Assembly: GCA_013812995.1 (NCBI GenBank)
Contig: JACCSL010000457.1
Span: 1 to 5,368 of the forward strand
Direction of reading: 5' to 3'
Length of the DNA: 5,368 bases
From: Ardenticatenales bacterium
Lineage (GTDB): Bacteria > Chloroflexota > Anaerolineae > Ardenticatenales > Ardenticatenaceae
Shown here: in pieces, positions 1 to 4,938 of the stretch
How positions within the stretch are numbered: the stretch's first letter is position 1
Layout: every line of letters begins with the position of its first letter
Made by a program: the position numbers and the translations under genes
Notes under the pieces: generated by a model
Database searches by the model: none
Told to the model about the DNA's origin: nothing
Seen by the model: only the letters and a program-made list of their open reading frames with translations

Positions 1-304
1 CTAGGGCGCTCAAGGCTTCATTCTGGTTCTCTACCGCCACCAGGATGTCGATATCCTTTGTCGCTCGTTCCGGCATATACGCACGAGTCGCAACCCCGCC
101 AATGATGGCCCAGGGAATATCCTGCAAGATAGGTCGCAGATCGGGCCAGGGAATCATGGCAGTTCTCATTTCCAGGAAGGAGGGGGCGCTACCCGTGCCA
201 GGCTTCATCCGCCTCCCACAAAATTCAATCATGAAGCGTCGCCGCTGGGCAGGCGTCAGTTGTCCATCAGGGGCAATGGCGGCGATGGAAGAGGGAATGC
301 TCAT
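1..304 (-). CDS. Nucleotidyltransferase-like protein, N-terminal part (cut by left edge)
   Basis: The frame is open for 101 codons from an ATG at 304 to the window edge, so the C-terminus is missing. Residues 63-89 carry the hallmark of nucleotidyltransferase-fold proteins of the AbiEii/MNT-like kind: a hydrophobic strand ending in Gly-Gly (69-70), then an Arg-x-Tyr stretch, then T-K-D-I-D-I-L-V, in which D84 and D86 would be the metal-binding DxD pair. The first ~50 residues look like a loose, unconserved extension, so translation could instead begin at Met46 or Met50. The ATG at 304 is preferred because AAGGG lies 7 nt upstream and because its ATGA overlaps the stop of the BatA-like gene, the usual arrangement for translational coupling. 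Substrate is unknown: relatives include toxin-antitoxin nucleotidyltransferases, antibiotic-modifying enzymes and uncharacterised housekeeping proteins. The fold assignment is fairly secure; the function is not. Confidence 0.72.
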   Translation of the reverse strand, partial: MSIPSSIAAIAPDGQLTPAQRRRFMIEFCGRRMKPGTGSAPSFLEMRTAMIPWPDLRPILQDIPWAIIGGVATRAYMPERATKDIDILVAVENQNEALSAL

Positions 305-2277
305 GGGGCTGCCCTTCTCGTGCGTAGCCAGCTTCGGGCGCGAGCCACGGCATCTTTCTGGTAAACGAGCCACTCCAGCGCCAGGATAATCAGCCCCAGG
401 AGAAGCAGCGGCTGCCAGAGGTCCAGCCGCGCCTCGCCCGCCAGGCCACTCTCTGGCGTTCCCGCCGCACCCCCGCCCGTGGTTGCCAGCGATAAGCTCT
501 GGGAGGGCGCAATGGCGCTCTCAGTGGGAACGAAGAGATTGACGGTGAAGGCGATTGCGGGCTGCGTGCTCCCCTCCCAGCGCACCGCGTAGATGCCGGG
601 TGTGAGGGGCACATAGGAGGTAGTGGTGGCTCCCGCGTCCAGCCGGGGGCGAATCATCTCACCGCCTGGCGTCTCCACCTCGACATAGTCGGCATCAAGC
701 AGGGGCAGCGTGATGGCCTGCCCCGGTGGCAGGCTCCGCCCGGCTAGGCCACCCGCCGGTCCGGCCAGCAGGTAATCGGCTAAGCTTGCGATGAGCACCG
801 GATAGGTAGGCTGATAGACGAGGTTGCTCATCACCACATCGCGCGGCGGGTCCAGCGTGATGCTCTCCGGAACCCCGTACAGCACCAGGTTCAGCACCGC
901 CACGCGCCGTCCGCCCTGCTCGCCCACCCAGAGGAGCGGCGCACCTGTCGAGCTGTCCTCCAGCACCACGGTTCCCCACGGGGGCACCTCGCCTCGGCGC
1001 GCCTCGACGAAGAAGAGGTCGCTCTCGAAAAACAGGTTCTCCTCCAGCCCCGGCAGGTAGCCGGTTTTGAGCGGGAACGGGTTGGTGATGACGCCGCTTG
1101 TCTGGATGACATCATTCCCCGCAGGCGGCGCGAGGATAAGCAGATTCTCGGTGGTGCCCGGCAACCCCTGGTCGGGCAGCCAACGGTCCAGGATGAGCAG
1201 GTCGGCGCGCGCCTCGCCCGAGGGCTGGACGGTGTCGCTCAGCACATTGCCCTGGCTAAAGCCGTCGCCCACCAGAATCTGGAAGGGAACACGCACGAAG
1301 CGGTTGTCTTTGGAGGCAGTCATCAGGCGTACCTGCCGCGTGCCGGCGGGGCCGGGTACCGCCCAGGCATGGTCATCGCCGGGCAAGGGGTCGTCGCCCT
1401 CCAGCCGCGCCTCCACGCGGAAGCTGTCGCTGCGCTCGACGGGGAAAATCTTCGAGGTCTGCTGACCTGCCGGAATGGCAAGGTCGCTCGCGGTGAAGGG
1501 CTCGTCGTCCAACGTTACCACCAGGCGGCGCTCCGCATTGACCGGGCCATAATTCGTCACCTGGACGAATAGATCATAGCCGCCCTCGCGCGGGCTGAGG
1601 TTGAGCGCGCTGATGGCCTGATTGTTTGCATCGCTGCCAATGGGAACGAAGCGCACGGGCCGCTCCACCGCCAGCGTGGGCGGAAGCTGGACCGCCCCAT
1701 CGCTGAGAATCACGATCTCGCTGTCGGCCTGGCGCGCCGCCGCTGCTGCCGCCAGGGTCAGGGCAGGGCCGAGGTCGCTGTCGCTCGCCAGGGGTTCGAT
1801 CTCGGCCAGAGCCGCGCGCACGGCGACCAGGTCATCGCTGTTGGCGGCCATGATATCCGCGCCATCGCCCGCCCGAATGACCGTCACCCGCCCGTTATCC
1901 GGCAACCCTTCCATCAGGCGCAGCGCCTCGGCGCGGGCTGTCTCCAGGCGCGTTCCCTGCCCGCCATCCTCGGCTCCCATGCTGATGGAGCTGTCGATGA
2001 CCAGGATCAGGCTCTGCCCGGTGGCCCCCGCCGTCTTGAGGAAGGGACGAGCCAGGCCGAAGGTCGCGAGCAGCAAGAAGAGCAACTGGAGCAGCAGGAG
2101 CAGGTTGCGTCGCAGACGCTGCCAGGGCGCGTTCGCCTCGATGTCCTGAACCACCTGCTCCCACAGATAGACGCTGGAAACCAGCACCTCCTCGCGGCGG
2201 CGCTTGAGCAGATACATGGCGATGACGGGGGCCAGCAGCAGCAGGCCGAGCAACCCCAGGGGCGCAGCAATTCCCAT
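301..2277 (-). CDS. BatA-like membrane protein with VWA domain
   Basis: This 658-residue protein has the BatA/aerotolerance-regulator architecture. A hydrophobic segment at about 5-24 is followed by the basic K-R-R-R and the 'SS-x-x-LW' region typical of the BatA N-terminal domain. A second membrane segment lies at about 58-76. A VWA domain spans about 88-215, with MIDAS residues D95-x-S97-x-S99 and D193 in ILSDG. The position normally occupied by the MIDAS threonine appears to be serine (S167 in SDSDLG). Residues ~220-310 look like an immunoglobulin-like (CARDB-type) domain. About 350-500 resembles the GATase-like domain often found in these long BatA-type proteins. A last membrane helix at ~622-638 precedes a basic tail. 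The VWA domain follows the second helix, so it is probably exported with the long middle region; this orientation is an inference. The ATG at 2277 is preceded by AAGG 7 nt upstream. It lies downstream of moxR and DUF58 genes and is presumably their membrane partner. Confidence 0.88.
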   Translation of the reverse strand: MGIAAPLGLLGLLLLAPVIAMYLLKRRREEVLVSSVYLWEQVVQDIEANAPWQRLRRNLLLLLQLLFLLLATFGLARPFLKTAGATGQSLILVIDSSISMGAEDGGQGTRLETARAEALRLMEGLPDNGRVTVIRAGDGADIMAANSDDLVAVRAALAEIEPLASDSDLGPALTLAAAAAARQADSEIVILSDGAVQLPPTLAVERPVRFVPIGSDANNQAISALNLSPREGGYDLFVQVTNYGPVNAERRLVVTLDDEPFTASDLAIPAGQQTSKIFPVERSDSFRVEARLEGDDPLPGDDHAWAVPGPAGTRQVRLMTASKDNRFVRVPFQILVGDGFSQGNVLSDTVQPSGEARADLLILDRWLPDQGLPGTTENLLILAPPAGNDVIQTSGVITNPFPLKTGYLPGLEENLFFESDLFFVEARRGEVPPWGTVVLEDSSTGAPLLWVGEQGGRRVAVLNLVLYGVPESITLDPPRDVVMSNLVYQPTYPVLIASLADYLLAGPAGGLAGRSLPPGQAITLPLLDADYVEVETPGGEMIRPRLDAGATTTSYVPLTPGIYAVRWEGSTQPAIAFTVNLFVPTESAIAPSQSLSLATTGGGAAGTPESGLAGEARLDLWQPLLLLGLIILALEWLVYQKDAVARARSWLRTRRAAP

Positions 2278-2293
2278 AACCTTACCTTAAAAA

Positions 2294-2323
2294 AGTATAT
2301 CCGCACGCATTTTCTATTGTAAA
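2294..2323 (-). promoter_or_regulatory. Candidate sigma70-type promoter of the BatA-like gene
   Basis: On the minus strand TTTACA (2323-2318, 5 of 6 matches to the -35 consensus) is separated by 18 bp from TATACT (2299-2294, 5 of 6 matches to the -10 consensus). The expected start of transcription is near 2287, only about 10 nt before the ATG at 2277, so the leader would hold little more than the AAGGTAAGG ribosome-binding region. Supporting context is the terminator-like hairpin upstream, which would leave the BatA-like gene needing its own promoter. It is a pattern match only. Confidence 0.55.
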
Positions 2324-2497
2324 GAGCAGGCGTATTTGATATACTGTGGCTGTCTGGTGACTATAGCCTGAAACATCGAGGAGGTGGTGCTTACTGAACA
2401 GCGATACCCAACCCATCGAAAATTCAGATAGTACAGAAGGAACATTCGAAGCAGCATAGAAACGCTGCAGAGCAACTCGCTCACGAAAAAAGGTTTG

Positions 2498-2523
2498 GAG
2501 GGGCACCTGAAGCCCCTCTTTTT
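2498..2523. terminator. Terminator-like hairpin after the DUF58 gene, probably bidirectional
   Basis: GAGGGGC (2498-2504) and GCCCCTC (2512-2518) form a perfect 7-bp GC-rich stem with a 7-nt loop. On the plus strand it is followed at once by TTTTT (2519-2523). On the minus strand, the direction of the genes, it begins 14 nt after the DUF58 stop codon and is followed, after a 6-nt spacer, by six T residues (complement of 2486-2491). The position directly behind the DUF58 stop suggests it ends or attenuates the moxR-DUF58 transcript. The better T tract lies on the plus strand, where no gene is seen to terminate, so strength in the gene direction is uncertain. Confidence 0.62.
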
Positions 2524-2531
2524 GTTGCCTT

Positions 2532-3422
2532 TTAGCGCAGAACATGCTGCCGCCGCAACAGATTGAGGGTGATCTCTTCCACAGGAATATCGGAGGAGAG
2601 GGTGGCGTAGCCAATACCCCGCGCCCCGCACCAGCGGCGCAGTTCGCCCTGCCATGCCTGGAGGTTGTCGTTGTAGCGCTGGAGCATGGCCGCATCCACG
2701 GTCAGTTCCAACTCCGTCCCCCGTTCTACGTCCCGCAGTCGCACATCTCCGGCCAGGGCAGGAGAAATCTCCTCGGGTGAGAGGAGGTGGAGAACGGTCA
2801 CATCAAAGCGGCGGGTGAGGAGCGCGCGCAGTCCCTCCTGCCAGGTCGGGTCGAAGAGGTCAGAGATGAGAATCAGCGGCCCCGCATATCTGGCTCCCTC
2901 GGCGTAGCGCTTCAGGGTACTACCCAGCGTGGCGGTGCCACCGGCCTGCAAGCCCAGCAGGAACTCGAAGAGATAATGCGCCTGCTGCTTGCCTCGGCGC
3001 GGCGGAAACACAGTAACATCGCCGCCAAAGGTCGAGGCGGTCACGCGGTCCAGCCCTGCCAGCGCGATGTAGCCAAGCGCCCCTGCCACCTGCCGCGCAA
3101 CCAGGAATTTATTGGGCGTGCCCCAATCCATCGAGCGCGAGGTATCCACCAGCAGGTGAACGGTCAGATCCTCTTCTTCTACAAAGAGCTTGAGAAAAAG
3201 TGTTTCCAGTCGGGCGTAGACGTTCCAATCGATCAGGCGGAAGTCATCGCCCCGGCTATACTGGCGATAATCCGCGAACTCCACTGACTGGCCGCGCTTG
3301 ATGCTACGCCGCTCGCCCTGCATCTGCCCGGCGCGGAGGCGCTTGGAAACGAGCACGAGCTGGTCAATCTGCCGGAGAAAGCGTTCCTCGAAAAGGCGGG
3401 GTCGATCTTTGCTATCGGCCAT
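2532..3422 (-). CDS. DUF58 domain protein (MoxR-associated, MIDAS-containing)
   Basis: A soluble 296-residue protein with no membrane segment. It carries the DUF58 signature at residues 51-71 (DYRQYSRGDD followed by R-L-I-DW and AR), which is highly conserved across the family. A VWA-like fold follows, with MIDAS motif D93-T-S95-R-S97, the distal threonine in GGTATLG (T165) and the third-loop aspartate in LISDLFD (D188), so the metal site looks complete. Its length matches the shorter DUF58 proteins that lack the N-terminal membrane helices. Members are nearly always encoded next to MoxR ATPases and are thought to act as their adaptor or partner; the precise role is unproven. The ATG at 3422 has only a distant AGGGA (11 nt upstream), so initiation may be weak. 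A DnaA-box-like 9-mer overlaps the last base of the start codon complement. It lies 139 bp downstream of moxR, and a hairpin follows its stop. Confidence 0.9.
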   Translation of the reverse strand: MADSKDRPRLFEERFLRQIDQLVLVSKRLRAGQMQGERRSIKRGQSVEFADYRQYSRGDDFRLIDWNVYARLETLFLKLFVEEEDLTVHLLVDTSRSMDWGTPNKFLVARQVAGALGYIALAGLDRVTASTFGGDVTVFPPRRGKQQAHYLFEFLLGLQAGGTATLGSTLKRYAEGARYAGPLILISDLFDPTWQEGLRALLTRRFDVTVLHLLSPEEISPALAGDVRLRDVERGTELELTVDAAMLQRYNDNLQAWQGELRRWCGARGIGYATLSSDIPVEEITLNLLRRQHVLR

Positions 3423-3502
3423 TATTCACAAAATCCCTGAGTTATCCACAAGTGACTCCCCTTTTCCACAGCCACCAAAGGAGTTATCCACACTTTTCCA
3501 CA
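3422..3502 (+). promoter_or_regulatory. Cluster of five DnaA-box-like 9-mers between moxR and the DUF58 gene
   Basis: Five 9-mers fitting the consensus TTWTNCACA lie in one orientation: TTATTCACA (3422-3430), TTATCCACA (3442-3450), TTTTCCACA (3462-3470), TTATCCACA (3484-3492) and TTTTCCACA (3494-3502). Start-to-start distances are 20, 20, 22 and 10 bp, close to whole or double helical turns, which would put the sites on one face of the DNA. TTATCCACA is the high-affinity DnaA site known from oriC and from DnaA-controlled promoters. The adjoining stretch 3503-3560 is richer in A+T than the genes around it. No dnaA or dnaN gene is visible. Whether this is an origin, a titration locus or a regulatory region for the DUF58 gene cannot be told here. 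Confidence 0.72.
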
Positions 3503-3529
3503 TCAATTTGCGGCTAGTGCCAAGCTAGG

Positions 3530-3543
3530 CCCTATATTTAGGG
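3530..3543. other. Small AT-looped hairpin downstream of moxR
   Basis: CCCTA (3530-3534) and TAGGG (3539-3543) form a 5-bp stem around a TATT loop, about 19 nt after the moxR stop codon. There is no T tract on the minus strand, so it is a poor terminator candidate. It may equally be the most easily melted part of the spacer beside the DnaA-box cluster. Confidence 0.25.
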
Positions 3544-3561
3544 GTACTGCAAAGTTTCTGC

Positions 3562-4566
3562 TCAACGAGTTGCGGCCCCGGCCAGGGCTTCTGCTGGCAC
3601 CTGTTCCAGGATATTATCCACAATCGTGTCGGTTCCTACCCCTTCCGCCTGTGCCTCAAAGTTCAAAATCATACGGTGGCGCAGCGCGGGTTTGGCCGCC
3701 GCCCGAATATCATCGAAAGCCACATTGAAGCGCCCATCAAGCAAGGCTTTGATCTTCCCCGCTAGAATCATGGCCTGCATCCCACGCGGGCTGCTGCCGA
3801 AGCGGACAAAGTTGCGCACAGAATCAGGCGCAGTGGGGCTATTGGGGTGCGTGGCAGAGACCAGCCGCGCGGCGTAGGTGGTGACATGACTCGCCACAGG
3901 CACCTCACGCGCCAAACGCTGCATGGCAAGAATCATTGGGCCATCGGCGACCTTCTGGAGCGCGATGCCATCCGCGCCCGTGGTGCGCTCCGCGATGAGG
4001 ACGAGATCCTCCACCGAGGGGAAGGGCACATCAATCTTGAAGAAGAAGCGGTCTAGCTGCGCCTCGGGTAGCGGGTAGGTGCCCTCCTGCTCCAGCGGGT
4101 TCTGGGTAGCAAGCACGAAGAAGGGCTGCGGCAGCTTGTGAATCTGCTTAGCGACGGTCACCGTGCGCTCCTGCATCGCCTCCAGCATGGCCGACTGCGT
4201 CTTGGGGGTGGCGCGGTTGACCTCGTCCGCCAGAACGAGGTTGGCGAAGATCGGTCCCGCCTCGAACTGGAAACGCCGCGTGCCGTTCGCGTCCTCGCCA
4301 ATGACGTTGGTACCCACGATGTCGGCGGGCATGAGGTCGGGAGTAAACTGAATGCGGGAAAAGTGAATATCCATCACCTCGGCCATCGTGCGCACCAGCA
4401 TCGTCTTTCCCAGGCCGGGGACGCCCTCCAGCAGGGCATTGCCGCCCGCCAGCAGGGTGACCAGAGTCTGGTGGACCAACTCGCGCTGGCCCACGATGAA
4501 GCGGCCGATTTCATTCTCGATGGTGGCGGCGGTGGCACGGAATTGTTCAGGGGTTAGCTCTGACAT
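3562..4566 (-). CDS. MoxR-family AAA+ ATPase
   Basis: A 334-residue protein of the usual length for MoxR ATPases. All AAA+ elements are present: Walker A GVPGLGKT (48-55), Walker B LVLADE (110-115) followed by the MoxR-typical VNRA and QSAMLEAMQE, sensor 1 asparagine in ATQNP (N156), the EGTYPLPEAQLDRF block with a likely arginine finger at R173, and sensor 2 in SPRG (R261). MoxR proteins form oligomeric rings that remodel or activate client complexes, usually with DUF58 and VWA partners, both of which follow here. The ATG at 4566 is chosen because GGGAGA (4576-4571) sits 4-5 nt upstream; an in-frame TTG at 4578 would swallow that ribosome-binding site. The stop is 139 bp before the DUF58 start, a wide gap for this normally compact pair. 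A perfect DnaA-box 9-mer lies inside its 3' end (3614-3622). Confidence 0.94.
   Translation of the reverse strand: MSELTPEQFRATAATIENEIGRFIVGQRELVHQTLVTLLAGGNALLEGVPGLGKTMLVRTMAEVMDIHFSRIQFTPDLMPADIVGTNVIGEDANGTRRFQFEAGPIFANLVLADEVNRATPKTQSAMLEAMQERTVTVAKQIHKLPQPFFVLATQNPLEQEGTYPLPEAQLDRFFFKIDVPFPSVEDLVLIAERTTGADGIALQKVADGPMILAMQRLAREVPVASHVTTYAARLVSATHPNSPTAPDSVRNFVRFGSSPRGMQAMILAGKIKALLDGRFNVAFDDIRAAAKPALRHRMILNFEAQAEGVGTDTIVDNILEQVPAEALAGAATR
3614..3622 (+). promoter_or_regulatory. Sixth DnaA-box-like 9-mer, inside the 3' end of moxR
   Basis: A perfect TTATCCACA on the plus strand, in the same orientation as the five boxes in the spacer and 111 bp beyond the nearest of them. Read on the minus strand it encodes Val-Asp-Asn within the moxR C-terminus. 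It may be part of the same DnaA-binding region, or a chance consequence of those codons. Confidence 0.45.
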
Positions 4567-4603
4567 GGATTCTCCCAAGATGTTCTATGTTGCTAGTGGT
4601 CTG

Positions 4604-4618
4604 TCACGGATGACGTGA
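4604..4618. promoter_or_regulatory. Short dyad upstream of moxR, possible operator
   Basis: TCACG (4604-4608) and CGTGA (4614-4618) are perfect inverted repeats around a 5-bp centre, 38 bp upstream of the moxR ATG. Position and symmetry would suit a dimeric repressor, but short dyads of this size arise easily by chance and no regulator gene is visible. Confidence 0.22.
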
Positions 4619-4742
4619 TGGATAAGGACGTTTGGAAGGGTTGGTAAAACGTAAAACGTAACTGCTTCTGACGGAATTTGTGGTATGGAAGAGGGGAAGC
4701 GTGCCATGCGAGCCCTCTCCCCCACGTCGCTGCGCTCCGTGT

Positions 4743-4768
4743 CCCCTCTCCCGACATCGGGAGAGGGG
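4743..4768. repeat. Central palindrome of the intergenic element
   Basis: CCCCTCTCCCGA (4743-4754) and TCGGGAGAGGGG (4757-4768) are perfect 12-bp inverted repeats separated by only two bases (CA). It could extrude as a cruciform or fold as a very stable RNA hairpin. No T tract follows on either strand, so it is not a typical intrinsic terminator. Confidence 0.8.
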
Positions 4769-4882
4769 CGGCCGAAGGCCGGGGAGAGGGCCACCACGCA
4801 GAGCCACCCCTCAACCACAAATTCCATCAGAACCAGAAACGTAATGGACTCTGGGCGTCCGCTGTGTGGGGTAGCGAAGTCG

Positions 4883-4910
4883 TTTTACGTTTTACGCATT
4901 ACCTTTTACG
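4883..4910 (+). repeat. Heptamer tandem array TTTTACG
   Basis: Four 7-bp units follow one another: TTTTACG, TTTTACG, CATTACC, TTTTACG. The left end of the element carries the inverted counterpart in units GGTAAAA, CGTAAAA and CGTAACT (4643-4663). The 7-bp periodicity at both ends suggests these arrays belong to the element rather than to flanking sequence. Confidence 0.7.
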
Positions 4911-4938
4911 GTCTCATCCAACGCTGCTTCATGCACCA

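Larger units (their letters stand above)
4643..4910. repeat. Nested inverted-repeat element with heptamer arrays at its ends
   Basis: Several layers of symmetry share roughly one centre near 4750. Outermost, GTAAAACGTAAAACG (4644-4658) is repeated inverted at 4881-4895. Next, 29-bp arms at 4656-4684 and 4814-4842 match at 25 of 29 positions, including a perfect 12-bp core GGAATTTGTGGT / ACCACAAATTCC. Further in, GAGGGG (4691-4696) faces CCCCTC (4807-4812), and GCCCTCTCCCC (4712-4722) faces GGGGAGAGGGC (4781-4791). At the centre is a palindrome with 12-bp arms. A side hairpin GGCC-GAA-GGCC sits at 4770-4780. It encodes nothing credible. The design resembles palindromic intergenic repeats or a small non-autonomous (MITE-like) element; no clear target-site duplication was found. 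Confidence 0.72.
4567..4938. other. Gene-free stretch upstream of moxR
   Basis: These 372 bp separate the stop of the glycine-rich protein from the moxR start. Most of it (4643-4910) is a nested inverted-repeat element. The 76 bp nearest moxR contain a small dyad and the moxR ribosome-binding site. I see no convincing -35/-10 pair there: GTGACA on the minus strand (4607-4602) resembles a -35 box but has no matching -10 at normal spacing. Open frames across this stretch on both strands consist of translated repeat and are not credible genes. Confidence 0.6.

Noticed and set aside
45..389. 114-codon plus-strand frame at the left end
   Set aside because: It is antisense to the nucleotidyltransferase-like frame, whose conserved motifs and ATGA overlap make the minus strand the coding one.
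2451..2468. GCAGC / GCTGC hairpin in the DUF58-BatA spacer
   Set aside because: Only 5 bp of stem with an 8-nt loop and no T tract; too weak to call beside the clear hairpin at 2498-2518.
2282..2695. Minus-strand frames reaching from the DUF58 3' end into the spacer
   Set aside because: They overlap the DUF58 gene out of frame and run through the terminator-like hairpin and the promoter; no domain is seen.
3422..3502. CRISPR-like or simple tandem repeat reading of the spaced 9-mers
   Set aside because: Repeats are only 9 bp, with 1-13 bp between them, and match a known protein-binding consensus; a CRISPR needs longer repeats and ~30-bp spacers.
4567..4578. Upstream TTG start for moxR
   Set aside because: It would place the strong GGGAGA ribosome-binding site inside the gene; the ATG at 4566 has correct spacing to it and matches the usual MoxR length.
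4585..4827. Minus-strand open frames of 67-80 codons in the moxR upstream region
   Set aside because: They are translations of the inverted-repeat element in several frames; such frames are artefacts of GC-rich repeats lacking stops.
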